Assembly (NCBI GenBank): GCA_000969725.1
Contig: JXSR01S007481.1
Origin: Ophiothrix spiculata
Taxonomy: Eukaryota; Echinodermata; Ophiuroidea; Amphilepidida; Ophiotrichidae
Length of the DNA stretch: 21,567 bases
Direction: 5' to 3' (one strand)
Position numbers and translations under genes: made by a program. Positions 9,549-19,097 of this stretch are shown here, piece after piece. The notes under the pieces were generated by a model, which saw only the letters and a program-made list of their open reading frames with translations, was not told the origin of the DNA and ran no database searches. Positions within the stretch are counted from its first letter, which is position 1. Every line of letters begins with the position of its first letter.

Positions 9549-9731
9549 TCAGAAAAACTCAGAATCGTGCCAAGAAGTACGTTATTAGGCCAAGTGGATG
9601 CCAAGGACAGGGCTATTGCCCGTTTTCTGTCAGTAACCACTAACATATGTTAAATGGGTTAATTGAATCATACACGTGTGTATTTCATTCAAAGCAATAT
9701 ATTTTTACGTTATCGAGGACTTGATGCATAT
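9549..9731 (+). repeat. Third partial copy (C) of the duplicated unit
   Basis: This aligns with 19006-19160: CAGAATCGTGC (9560 and 19010), AATTGAATCAT (9661 and 19096) and GAGGACT/AAGGACT. The alignment resumes at 10320 after a transposon insertion and runs to about 10590 (19390 in B). It shows that a third unit begins after copy A ends near 9300. Confidence 0.72.
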
Positions 9732-10347
9732 TAGCCTTGATTCAAGGCATTTATTGTCTGTTTTCAGTTTATTCATATCCCATTCTAAAATTCCTAATAT
9801 CCCTACATATATCTTGTCCTTAAATGACTTTTTGCATGCTTTAATATTTGTATCAAATTTACCACCTAGCACCTGTCTTAAAATATCACCCTGTCATAGT
9901 AGCCACAATTTTCCTAAACTGAACTTAGGGACTGATCTGTTGGACATTAGGCCTAAGGGAGTGACCATTCCTAGAGTTATTATGGTTTTGGTAGGAATGC
10001 AGGATGTTTTGATGCTTGTGTTATCTTATAGACTGTTATAGACAATCTGACAAACACTTTGTTGGGTAGTGGATGGTTGGGTCATAGCCAAGGTGACCGT
10101 ATCATGTTACTTTGGTCTATCATAAGGGCTCATATTGGAATACTGGCATATCAAACTTTGGGTGTGTATTTTTTTATATTATTGTTGATTGGAAAACCTG
10201 TGAAAAGAAACAAATTGAAGCCATTTACAGTTTGTTATCAAACTGATCAAATAATGACAAAGACAGGGACAGAAGTGGAATATGTTGATCAAAGACTTGG
10301 AGCAAGTCTAGATGCATATTTGACCAGGAGCAACCAGTTTACTGCAG
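9661..10347 (+). pseudogene. Middle exon of copy C, interrupted by a transposon
   Basis: The exon-like segment conserved with 19098-19186 is split here by the 579-bp element at 9732-10310. It ends with the same CAG|GTAAATACGTAC donor. Relative to copy B it has net length changes of about +5 and +3 bases, and in the frame homologous to B's FDQEPSVFY a TGA appears at the insertion point. Another frame (LTRSNQFTAG) stays open to the donor in phase 1, matching the phase needed by the terminal exon at 10510. So it is either broken or uses a shifted frame. Confidence 0.35.
9732..10310. mobile_element. 579-bp hAT-like non-autonomous element
   Basis: GATGCATAT flanks the element at 9723-9731 and 10311-10319 (9 bp, or 8 if one base is fortuitous), and copy B has the empty site. 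The ends are imperfect inverted repeats of the form TAG(A/C)CTTG-n3-CAAG, each end itself a small palindrome. An 8-9 bp duplication with short TIRs beginning TAG fits hAT (Merlin or MULE are alternatives). Frames running through it at 9676-10041 and 10059-10637 start without ATG and show no transposase motif. Confidence 0.7.
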
Positions 10348-10385
10348 GTAAATACGTACCCCATCGAAAAATTCTAATCTTACCC
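10345..10385 (+). promoter_or_regulatory. Conserved splice-donor region
   Basis: CAG|GTAAATACGTAC followed by CCCATCGAAAAATTC is nearly identical to CAG|GTAAATACGTAC and TCCATCAAAAATTC at 19184-19224, and similar to 3280-3320. Conservation covers the donor consensus and about 30 bases of the putative intron. Confidence 0.5.
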
Positions 10386-10509
10386 AAACAAAGAAGTATA
10401 CTTGATAGAATCACCACAATTCAAGGCCTTTTGAATCTCAAACTAAACTTAATACATGACATCCTCATATATTTATCTTGTTTGTTTTTCATTGAATCTG
10501 TTTATCAAG

Positions 10510-10637
10510 GCTGTAGGTGTTCCTCAGAAAATAAACTAATGGCCGACAATAAGTATTGCTTAATAATACAAAGTAAAGAAGTACAGGAAAAGCAAGTACC
10601 TGAAACAAATTCTTATCAAGTTAAAAAGTGTTCTTGA
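10510..10637 (+). CDS. Candidate terminal exon with C-x14-C motif, unit C
   Basis: After a pyrimidine-rich stretch ending TATCAAG|GC the frame reads CRCSSENKLMADNKYC and continues about 27 more codons, ending KKCS with TGA at 10635. The first and last cysteine of the motif are 15 positions apart, as in the paralogous exons at 6489 and 19337. The longer tail with a fourth cysteine is unique to this copy. The phase-1 acceptor matches the phase-1 reading of the donor at 10347, giving an intron of about 162 bp. Function is unknown. The last 46 coding bases recur after the assembly gap. Confidence 0.48.
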
Positions 10638-10673
10638 CCTTATAAAAATATTTTAAGAGACACCTGAATATAA
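10592..10673 (+). repeat. 82-bp segment duplicated across the gap, left copy
   Basis: These 82 bases are identical to 10724-10805. They begin inside the candidate terminal exon and stop exactly at the first N. Confidence 0.95.
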
Positions 10674-10723
10674 NNNNNNNNNNNNNNNNNNNNNNNNNNN
10701 NNNNNNNNNNNNNNNNNNNNNNN
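10674..10723. other. Assembly gap of 50 Ns
   Basis: There are exactly 50 unknown bases between two identical 82-bp segments. This is the signature of two contig ends that overlap but were scaffolded with a fixed-size gap. A true tandem repeat is less likely because the repeat limits coincide with the gap. Confidence 0.97.
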
Positions 10724-10805
10724 GCAAGTACCTGAAACAAATTCTTATCAAGTTAAAAAGTGTTCTTGACCTTATAAAAATATTTTAAGAGACACCTGAA
10801 TATAA
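10724..10805 (+). repeat. 82-bp segment duplicated across the gap, right copy
   Basis: This is identical to 10592-10673 and starts immediately after the last N. If the gap is an artefact, this copy and the Ns do not exist in the genome. Confidence 0.95.
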
Positions 10806-11106
10806 ATTTAAATAAACAGTGTGCACGCCTATTAATATATATGTATAATGTTTTTTTATTAAAGCTGCAACCTATAAAATCGTCAACTAGGCTGATAAGT
10901 TGATGTATTATCTCTCATCAATTGTTGTCTTTCAATGTGTGTATTATATCATTTTATCATAATTATGTAATATGTCATCTTGACATATTACGTGACCGAT
11001 AAAATTGGTGAGCTCATTTGTAATCTATATAAACAGTCTATCGGCAGGTGACAATATTTCGCCTTCTTCTCTCCGATATATGCATAATCGATATTACAAA
11101 ATATTG
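10806..11106. other. Non-coding stretch with an 11-bp palindrome
   Basis: The only structure is a perfect inverted repeat, 10967-10977 with 10981-10991 around a TCT loop (TAATATGTCA / TGACATATTA core). No gene or exon is seen. Confidence 0.5.
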
Positions 11107-11965
11107 GTTGCGAGATTTTTTTTTATTGACGTTACCTGCCAATAAAGCTGACTTTGAACCATTATTATTTGAACAAGGAGAAAGCAAATGCAAAGTGGGA
11201 ACGTGGGTATGAAAATTTGGATTTTTTCCTTTATAATGTGAGTGAATTTTTTGCTATTGGTAAAAAATGATGCATTATATGGTGTTTTCTATAAAAATCA
11301 AAAATTTTGAGCCTTTTTAGACATACCAATTTCAACCCCTACATCAATCTTGTTTTAGAAGATAAAAAGACGTCAGTTTGGTCGATTCCACTAGCAAAAA
11401 TATGAAAACTCAGATTCATGAAATTTTGAAAATATATTTTGCCTATAAGACTTTAAAACTGAAGATAAAGCGAGGAGAAATAAATACGCTGATGTGTGTA
11501 TGAAAGGTACCTTATATCGGCACTTCATACTTGCCTGCAATTTGTATTGTGATAACCAGGCATCCAAATTTCGATAACAAATACCTTTTGTGCCGACGGG
11601 TCATCCTCTGACGTCAGCAATGTGCATTGATCTCATAGCAGGGCTCACAGCTAATGTTTTGAACGGCACCGCTGGCCGCTCGCTGTGTTCAAATGAAATG
11701 CATTTCATGGAAAATGTAGTAAATATTGACATACATTTTTCTGGATAAAAAGTAACCTTTGTGGTTATTTAGTATAAATGATGTCGAAAATTCGAGAATT
11801 TCATTCGTAACTGGTAAAAATTGAAGAAAAACCAACACGCTTCGCAAAAGATTTTGTTTTTATCAAAACGACTAAGGCAGGACTCGAACCCACGATCTTC
11901 AGATTTAAAAGCCCGCATTGTAACCGGTAGACTATGCGAGCTGACGCTGTATGTGGGGGAAATTA
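11107..11965. mobile_element. Left arm of a ~1.9-kb inverted-repeat element
   Basis: The arm is matched in reverse complement by 12239-13003, with similarity traceable over several hundred bases: GGTTGCGAGATTTT, AAGCAAATGCAAA, ACATCAATCTTGTTTTA (11340), CTTGCCTGCAATTTGTATT, GGGTCATCCTCTGACGTCA (about 11599) and GAAGAAAAACCAA (11823). The arms have drifted and carry different indels. The inner end of this arm is a minus-strand tRNA-like sequence. No transposase is visible. Confidence 0.75.
11873..11950 (-). pseudogene. tRNA-like sequence (tRNA-Lys-like), minus strand
   Basis: The minus strand carries a good B-box (GGGTTCGAGTCC at 11880-11891), an A-box-like TAGTCTACCGG (11924-11934), a GCAT/ATGC D-stem, a GTGGG/CCTGC T-stem and a CTTTTAA stretch like a tRNA-Lys(TTT) anticodon loop. 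The anticodon stem does not pair properly and the acceptor stem is poor. This is a tRNA-derived retrosequence head or a tRNA pseudogene, not a working tRNA. Confidence 0.5.
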
Positions 11966-12092
11966 AAAATTATATTCATTTTGTTTATGGTGATTGGCTA
12001 CGCATGCGAAATATGAAAATTCCATTTATCAACCGGGGATTTTGTTAGACTTTTTTCTTCAAGTCCTGCGAAAATCTTGAGTTAAAATGTGC

Positions 12093-12116
12093 TAAAACAA
12101 GATTAATGTAAGAGTT
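12093..12116 (+). repeat. Third fragment of the arm sequence in the spacer
   Basis: TAAAACAAGATTAATGTAAG here matches TAAAACAAGATTGATGTAAG at 12736 in the right arm, in the same orientation. The spacer therefore contains another relic of the arm sequence. Confidence 0.6.
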
Positions 12117-12238
12117 CCTTTTGTTAACCTTTCTGACACATGATAAAACATACGATATTTCCCAATTTCTATCATTGCGCATGTGTAACCAAGTATTTTC
12201 GATATAAAGTATATATCTTTAAATACCCGTCGAATACA

Positions 12239-13003
12239 CAATCAGCCAGCTAGTCCAGTGGCTAGCACGAATGACTCTTAATCTCGTTGGATTCGTTTTG
12301 AAAATGTCATTTTTTTTGCGTAGCGTTTTGGTTTTTCTTCAATTATTCACTGTAACGAATGAAATTCTAGAATTTTTCGCATAATTTATATAAAAGAACC
12401 AAACGTTGAATACATTACACTTCGCAAGAAATACAAAATATTTCATTGCAGCGAGGCCAGTCAAAACAAACTCTGACATGAGATTCGTGCAGGTTTATGA
12501 CGTCAGAGGATGACCCGTTGTGACCAAAGATCTTGTCGAACTTTTGATGCCCAGCTGTCGCAATACAAATTGCAGGCAAGTACGAAGAGCCGATATTAGA
12601 TACCTTTCGTACATTACATCAACGTATATTTTTCTTCACCTTATTTCTTCACTTTACAGGCCTTACAGGCAAAATCAATCTGAGTTTTTATATTTTAAAT
12701 AGAAGAATCGAGCCAACTGACGGCGTTTTATCTTGTAAAACAAGATTGATGTAAGGGTTCAAATTTGGTTGCTTAAAAAGTCTTTAAATCGTTGATTTTT
12801 ATATAAAATGCCATATAATAATTCCTTTTTATCAACAGCAAAAAAATTCATATGCATTGTATTGGAAAAACTCCAAATTGTTATACCACTGTTCCAAATT
12901 TGCATTTGCTTACACCGTTTTCAGATAATAAGGGTTCAAAGCCAGCATTTTAAGCAGGTCACGTTTAAAAAAAACAAAATCTCGCGACCATTTTTTTTTC
13001 TCG
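12239..13003. mobile_element. Right arm of the ~1.9-kb inverted-repeat element
   Basis: This is the reverse-complement partner of 11107-11965. The plus-strand frame at 12808-13161 starts inside the arm and is a composition artefact. Together the arms and a spacer of about 270 bp form a very long foldback. It could be a long-TIR transposon or two copies of one tRNA-headed element inserted head to head. Confidence 0.75.
12243..12296 (+). pseudogene. tRNA-like sequence (tRNA-Lys-like), plus strand
   Basis: TAGTCCAGTGG at 12251-12261 fits the pol III A-box consensus, and GACTCTTAATCTC (12273-12285) matches a tRNA-Lys(CTT) anticodon arm. The T-arm/B-box is degraded (TTGGATTCG). It occupies the position in the right arm equivalent to the tRNA-like sequence in the left arm. 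Confidence 0.48.
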
Positions 13004-13637
13004 TTTGGCGAGACTTGGAATACAGAATTCGCATAATGAGCTCGCTAACAGGGTCGTTACGATTACACTATAAATGCTTGATTAATTATATTCAAATCAG
13101 CAACTTATATATTGATAATGTTGAATTAAATACACTGCAAAAAAGGGGAGAAGGCAACTAAGCAATATGCATTTGAGTAAAAAGAAGTAGAGAAAATAGT
13201 GCAGTATGTACAAATAAACCATTGGCGAAAATACCTTGACAGAAGCGGAAGTCATAATAATTTATGTTTATCTTCTTAAATATGATTTAATGTATACAAG
13301 TATTCATTTGGTATTTTTATTTAATGATATGATGAGTCACTAGTAGAACATTTACCTAAATACATACAATTTTTGCTCTTGAATTTATCAGAGTGGAATA
13401 AACGGTAATTCGAATCTCAAGTAGGTCCAAAGGTAAATGTTATAATATCTGTGAATGTCATTTAGTGTTAATATGAACTATTTTAGAAATCCAAGCCCCA
13501 TAACAAAGCGAAATTGTATATCTTTTTCCTTAATAATAAATAGTTAATAACAAAATGCAAGTTTCAACAACTTAATAACTTGGAATTTAATAGCCGAACC
13601 TGAATAAACTTAATATTGTTAACTTAAAATATATATA
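13004..13637. other. AT-rich non-coding stretch
   Basis: No inverted repeat, exon or RNA gene is seen beyond background. Confidence 0.45.
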
Positions 13638-14674
13638 CTGAGTGTATCAACATTCTTTGTACCCAGAGGTATTTTATTTTCAAAACAATATTAAACATAG
13701 AAAGAGTTTAATAATTTGAAAGTTTTTGTTATAAATGAGTAGCAGAATATCTCAGCTTTATAATCTGAAAGTTTCAAGGCAATTGAACACTGTTTTCAAG
13801 AGTTATAGTCATTTATTGGATGATTACTATACAGATTTACACAAATATCATACACACTAACTTTTGTCTACCGATGCTAGTTCCTGTCACATGGTGTCCA
13901 AAAAGGGTGGTTAATGTTCCCGTATATCTTCGATATTGACAACCATAAAGTAGACTTATTTAGTACCATAGTATAGCTAAGGATCTATTCTATCCATTCA
14001 TGACAAATTAATAACAATCGATTGAGATGTTATGTATTTATGACGTCATAAATCTGAAAATTTCAATTTTTCGAAAAAAAAATGTAAAAAAATCAATTTT
14101 TTCTTGAACCCTTCTAAATATCAGAGTTTCATGGATGTTTTTGCTTTTACAAAGTAATGATGACACTTTTAACATTTCTTGTAAGTTTCAGCTCAAGTGC
14201 ATTTTGATATTTTTTTTTTCAAAATGACAAATTGAAAATATCCGTAGTGACAACCACAACCCTGCCCCACACCTGAACTTTGACAGCTTATCTTACTCCA
14301 ATCTGTTGAAGAATCCTCCGACTTTTTTCCCATCAAAATCACCGCAATGGATTGATTTATAATTGCTAAAATGTCCAGGGTTAGTTGTTTTTGCATTTTT
14401 ATGCAGCAGAAAAATAACCCAAAGCTGCTGTATCCGTCAAGAGGGTTAAATCAGTTCAATGCTCAAACACACGCATTTCGACAAAATCACTGTCTTTCTT
14501 TCAAAGCATGTAACTTTTGAATGCAACATGCTATTGAAATAAAAATCTTAGACAAGTTAGAAATTTTTATAAATGGAATATTTAAGTATTTTTATCAAAA
14601 CGCATTCCCATCATTGTGAAAAATATTCCGAAATGTATACAAGATCAGGGTACAAAGCATTTTGATACACCTTG
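13638..14674. mobile_element. 1037-bp mariner-like element, decayed, TA-flanked
   Basis: 13642-13664 and 14648-14670 are reverse complements at 21 of 23 positions (GTGTATCAA, then CTTTGTACCC). The outer bases C(T/A)(G/A)(A/G)GTGTATC begin right after TA (13636-13637), and the other end is followed by TA (14675-14676). This resembles the CAGGGTGTCCC-type ends of Tc1/mariner elements. No DDE transposase is readable; the 67-codon minus-strand frame at 14193-14396 does not resemble one. Confidence 0.62.
14036..14053. repeat. 18-bp perfect palindrome centred on TGACGTCA
   Basis: ATTTATGACGTCATAAAT is fully self-complementary. TGACGTCA or close variants also occur at about 11609, 12499 and 17475, each next to transposon sequence. 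It equals a CRE/ATF-type site, but a role is not shown. Confidence 0.7.
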
Positions 14675-14676
14675 TA

Positions 14677-15451
14677 CAACTTATGGTAATGACTCAATTA
14701 AATCAAGTGTGACTGTTACTCTTATATTGATTGAGTAAATGCAATAATTTTTTTTGAATGTAAAAATATGTTGTAATGAAACATCAATTTAACACAACTG
14801 GTAATTAATGTGATTCATGAAAGTTAAAAAGTTATAATTTCTTTCTTTGGCTGTTGTTTATGTTTGTTTGTTCGTTCGTTTCATTTTTTATAATGGCACA
14901 TTTTGTTTGTGACGATTATCCAGGTCTTTCAATTTTATACCTGCTTAATGGTTTATTCTGAGTCTTGTCGACGCGCAATTTTTACACGCGCTATGTACAA
15001 GGAATAGCGCGTTTTAAAGTCTGCGTGTCAATGGGCATCGATCGATGCATATCGACAGACTCTGAATCCACCATGAGTCTGCCGTTAACATGCTTTACAA
15101 CGTTAATATCGTTCGACAGTTGAAAAATAAGAGTCGTGTTATAAAATCTATGACTTATAAAGAGAATTCTAACTGATTTGCATGACACTTACAGCATTAC
15201 CATTACCCACTTCTATTATCACAATTACACTAAGTAAAAAGAAAAGGCACATCACCTGAGCAAAACGTGCCTAAAAGGCTAATTGAAACATTACATCTAA
15301 GTCTCATTAAAAAACCGCTGCATGATCTAAAACTGCATCAAGTATTTGTTTTGATATACATTTTAAGGATAACTCCGTTTAGGGGTCAAATTTGTAGCTA
15401 CATCGAGTGAATTTGAAATTTCTAAAACAAGGTTAAGCCATATTAAGTAAG
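14677..15451. other. Non-coding stretch
   Basis: It holds a short TTTG/TTCG microsatellite (about 14867-14881) and a minus-strand frame at 14991-15188 with no recognisable content. No gene is supported. Confidence 0.4.
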
Positions 15452-15533
15452 ATGGAAACACAATTTTGGAAATGGTTATTGATCCTTTTACTTTGTGTCT
15501 AAATTTTTACAATGACAACGCAGATGATACCAG
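15452..15533 (+). pseudogene. Candidate signal-peptide exon with a broken frame
   Basis: ATG at 15452, directly after TAAG, opens METQFWKWLLILLLCV, a near-ideal secretory signal core, but a TAA at 15500 ends it. Another frame across the same bases stays open (LNFYNDNADDTR) to the donor CCAG|GTAAAC at 15533, so one base of frameshift separates signal and downstream sequence. In the ATG frame the donor is phase 1, as for 4562 and 18500. It is either a pseudogene, a sequence error or a chance frame. Confidence 0.3.
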
Positions 15534-17295
15534 GTAAACCTACTTGTAATCCTAAATTGAGTGCTTTTTTTGGAAAATGTATGTAAATTAAGTTGCAAGG
15601 CACCGTAAGCTATGATAATAGAACATCGGTTATTTATTCTCTTTTCAATAAAACATAAATGATAATATAAAGCTGTATTGTTTTATAAATTGCACCAGTA
15701 TTTAATATTCAAATTTGAAATAGAATGCTAGACGATTGATTTCTTTTTTCCGAAATGACGAAATATAATATGATTATGTTATTTAACCTCTCCCAGTATA
15801 AAATCATGATAATACGACATCAAAATTTCATACTTTTAATACTTTACGGACGCAACAATATCTTCATAATCTATTGCTAGATATTTACTGTATTGTTATT
15901 AGGATGGACAGGAGTACTTTCGATTCTCTTTGATTACCTTCTTATTTATTGCAATGGAATGCTTGAGGAATGATTTCATTCCATATAACTAGAAGCATAT
16001 AATCTGACGATGTTGCGTGATGGTAATTTTATGGACCTTTTATCCATTCATGTACGGTATAGGCCTATTTTCCACTAGTGTAATTTATGAATTGGTCAGA
16101 AAAAGTGTAACATACCCCTAAATGAGAAAAACAACACTAATCTGAATATTTCTCAACACAGGATTAAAAATGGACATTTTAACACCATAAAAGTATACAT
16201 TTTTTAAAAGCTCATACTACAAGGATACCCAATATACAATGATACTGACATTATACAGGGTGTGTGACAATTATACAGGGTATAACTTAAAAAAATTGTT
16301 AATTTACTCTCTTCATAGACCTCTTTTATTCTACACAGCCATCAACATAAAACAAAATAGGTATGGATTTATATTTATAAAACACATGGCTCTCAATAAG
16401 AAAATAGAACTTTTCACTTAATATCCATACGGTGAAATATACAGGGTGGTTAAAATCATATACATTTCAAAAGGATGTATATATGCCTCCATGGGCTATT
16501 TGGTGAGTTTTTTTATATGTCTTAGCAATAGTTGACAATGCTTGAGACACGTTACATTCAAATTTCTGCTTACTATGGCCTTTTGCTGCATTTTTGGTGT
16601 ACATGGTGATCAAACATGCATTATCTCAATAATTAACCTGATCCGATATACTTTGGTTTATTTGTTACTGTTAATCCGTGCAATTATGGTATTATGCATT
16701 TACAACAAGTCATTACTGTTATTCATCCACGTTTTCACAACGTATGAAGCTTTGTCATGAAAATTTTGACCTTTGAACATTGTTGAAGCTAGTAGTGGAA
16801 ATACCCTGAAAATGACAAAGTTTATCCTCACCAAACTATAATCAATACATCACCTACCATTAATTTTTGGGCATGGATAGGCGTATTTGTCTTTCATTAA
16901 AACGTGTGTGAAAATGATTCTTGTAGGACTTTAACTTTTGGCATGACGACTTTCGAAAGATTGGTAATTTTTCACAATTTTGTGTATAAGTCAATTGGCT
17001 TTTCCTCCACCGTCTTTTCCTCCACCGCCTTCCCCGTTGACTTGGCTCACATTTTGAGCCATAGATCTCATAAAATTTGCTCAATTGTCTTGGAAATTTT
17101 TGCACTTGAAAGACAATTAAATTGCCCAAATAACCATACCAAATTTGTTCCAGTAGGTATTAAACTTCTTGAATAAAATTACATTAAACTACGAAGAATG
17201 AGTTTTTATGTTACATCTCCCCCATATGTGCATGACCAATTCATGACCTATGATCTAATACTAAAGGTGTTCAATGCAATTATATAGAGAATTCT
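15534..17295. other. Long non-coding stretch with small repeats
   Basis: TATACAGGGT words lie at 16253, 16273 and 16438, and a 15-bp-period direct repeat of CTTTTCCTCCACCG lies at 16999-17027. Frames at 16542-16760, 16860-17129 (minus) and 16904-17176 lack ATG starts or recognisable content. If the exon at 15452 is real, this is probably its intron. Confidence 0.4.
16251..16449 (+). repeat. Cluster of three ATACAGGGT words
   Basis: ATTATACAGGGT occurs at 16251-16262 and 16271-16282, 20 bases apart, and TATACAGGGTGG at 16438. The word resembles mariner-like ends, but no inverted partner is found, so these may be nested, end-only relics. Confidence 0.4.
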
Positions 17296-17415
17296 TGTAA
17301 CTTGTAATTTATAAATCCTGGTGGGACATTACACTATGTTATCATAAAGTAACCTCTAGGAGTACTTACCTTCTGATAAATATTGGATTCAAATTCAATT
17401 TTAAATAGTTTAATC
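17296..17415 (+). repeat. Duplication block 1, copy B
   Basis: Partner of 2387-2500. It marks the upstream limit of copy B. Confidence 0.75.
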
Positions 17416-17674
17416 CTTGTCTTCTTTCCATTGATACCAAGATCATGAAAATCAGCCAAGACGTTACGTAATTATGACGTCACAAAGTATTTCTTGGCCG
17501 GAAAAAAATCAATTTTTGGTAAAAATTGCAACTTTTTCAAAAAATTGTATAAAAGTTCTAAATGTCGGAATTTCGTCGAGTTGTTTATTTGTGCTAGTAA
17601 ATAAAATAAAAAACACCCACAATTCTAATATGTCATCCATGCCATGCATTATTTTTTATGAAATGACGATTTAT

Positions 17675-18015
17675 GTAAAATGAAACAAAAACTTGACCAC
17701 TTTTAAAGCAGCTGTAAAAACGGTTTACGAAAATATTAAGTTGCTTCCACTAACGCCAAGTCTAACTCGTCTCTTTACAATTTCGCCCATATGGACAAAA
17801 TATGTATAGGAGAAAAAAACCAACCACCGCAACATGTTGCTGCAAAGACGTAAAATGAAACAAAACTTGACCACTTTTAAAGCAGCTGTAAAAACGGTTT
17901 ACGAAAATATTAAGTTGCTTCCACTAACGCCAAGTCTAACTCGTCTCTTTACAATTCCGCCCATATGGACAAAATATGTATAGGAGAAAAAACCCAACCA
18001 CCGCAACATGTTGTT
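17675..18015 (+). repeat. Recent tandem duplication, period 175 bp
   Basis: 17675-17849 is followed directly by 17850-18015, differing by one deleted A near 17862, one T/C change in CAATT(T/C)CGCCC and one A/C change near 17992. Such high identity among diverged neighbours indicates a recent event. The second copy contains an ATG frame of 42 codons (17855-17983, ending IPPIWTKYV), while the extra A puts the first copy out of frame with its ATG. I do not recognise the peptide. Confidence 0.9.
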
Positions 18016-18277
18016 ATGCTATTACGAATTCATGGAATGCAAGTCTAAATGAAGAAAATAATGAAGAGTTAATGGTCTATTATAGTACGTTGTATAAATT
18101 TTAGAATAACAAAACAAGTTTCTCCCTAACAAATTGTCTCAACGCTATTTGTTTTATAATGCAATTTGGAACCTACTTTGGAAGTACAAATAACATCACA
18201 TAGAATGGAAACTATGCACTCTCGTGTCTATTTTCAAAAGCAGTCTTGACTCTTAACTAATGCTTACTTTATTTCAG
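18016..18277. other. Non-coding stretch ending in a strong acceptor
   Basis: No gene is seen. The last bases, CTTACTTTATTTCAG, are a textbook 3' splice site. Confidence 0.45.
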
Positions 18278-18318
18278 CTGGAGGGATAATTAAATTGCCC
18301 ATTATTAAATTTACGTAG
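18278..18318 (+). CDS. Possible small terminal exon after a strong acceptor
   Basis: After TTTATTTCAG| a phase-1 reading gives GGIIKLPIIKFT and a TAG at 18316, a short hydrophobic and lysine-containing tail. The phase would fit a phase-1 donor such as 15533. A related word (AATTAAATTGCCCA) occurs at about 17118. Nothing else supports it. Confidence 0.2.
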
Positions 18319-18390
18319 ATCACATAGAGTTGACGACTGCTATTAATATTCTTGTAGAAAATACCCCACTGCTATCTGTCCTTTTCCTAG

Positions 18391-18500
18391 ATAGCACAAT
18401 ATGGCATCGATTAAATATTTTTTTACTTACATGTTTTTGATCGTTCATGTTATTTACTGTATTCATCTGACTCCAAATTTGCAAATTAAACACCAAGAGC
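18391..18500 (+). CDS. Candidate signal-peptide exon, unit B
   Basis: A good acceptor (CTGTCCTTTTCCTAG|) at 18390 is followed by ten bases and an ATG at 18401 opening MASIKYFFTYMFLIVHVIYC, which reads as a signal peptide with a lysine, a hydrophobic core of about 14 residues and a cysteine near the likely cleavage point. A weak donor AGAGC|GTAAC at 18500 leaves phase 1; unspliced, the frame ends at TGA 18539 after 46 codons, the same length as the unspliced frame at 4460. It lies upstream of the middle and terminal exons of unit B. Confidence 0.38.
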
Positions 18501-18720
18501 GTAACAAAAGTGGAAAGAATTGTTATTTACATCATCAGTGATTCCCAAGTTATTTGTCCTGACGTAAGCTGTTATTAAAATATAAAACGAAAACAAAACA
18601 AACATGAAAAAACTGACGAGCCTCTGAGGACGAAATACAATTCAAGTTGATAGAAATATGTACATTTATTGACATTTTTAGCTAAAGAATTAAAGAGAAC
18701 TTGAAAAGCATGTTGTGTTA
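18501..18720 (+). repeat. Duplication block 2, copy B
   Basis: Partner of 4860-5090. In B this block lies between the signal-peptide and middle exons, whereas in A it lies after the middle-exon candidate. The order inside the units is therefore not fully conserved, or A contains remains of two units. Confidence 0.68.
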
Positions 18721-19005
18721 CTATTTTTCTATCGAATTACAATGCTAGATATGTACGTGTTGCGCGTGATCGAGAAATATGTGCCATCTTTTAAATAGCT
18801 TTTACTGAAGTTTTGTTTCTGAGGATACTAATGTGAAGATGCATATCAAGTACAAAGTCTTAAGGTAAAACAAAAAAGCAAAATATACGAAAAGTCGAAT
18901 CCGATAATTGTTTGTTTATTTGTCTTTTTGCTTAGTTTTCTTAATGTATTCTACAAGCTATTATTTAGGAAGGTAGTCATGGTAGTAGACTCGCGATGAA
19001 TGAGG
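18721..19005. other. Non-coding stretch
   Basis: No exon, repeat or RNA gene is supported. A pyrimidine-rich tract at about 18908-18940 is the only notable composition. Confidence 0.4.
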
Positions 19006-19097
19006 ATGTCAGAATCGTGCTTATATCTGACCTAGTATGTCAAGAGTAGGGCCATAACCTACTTACCGTGTTAACTACTGGCAGACATATAGGATAA

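Noticed and set aside
10059-10637. Longest frame, 192 codons on the plus strand
   Set aside because: It starts at TTG, most of it lies in the hAT-like element and the putative intron, and only its last part (10510-10637) is conserved with other copies. It is not one gene.
11873-12296. Functional tRNA genes
   Set aside because: A and B boxes are present, but the anticodon and acceptor stems do not form, so only tRNA-like is claimed.
12808-13161. 117-codon plus-strand frame
   Set aside because: It begins in the right arm of the foldback and is not kept in the left arm.
16860-17176. Overlapping 89- and 90-codon frames on opposite strands
   Set aside because: Neither has a supported start or motif; the RRWRKRRWRK stretch comes from a short direct repeat (16999-17027).
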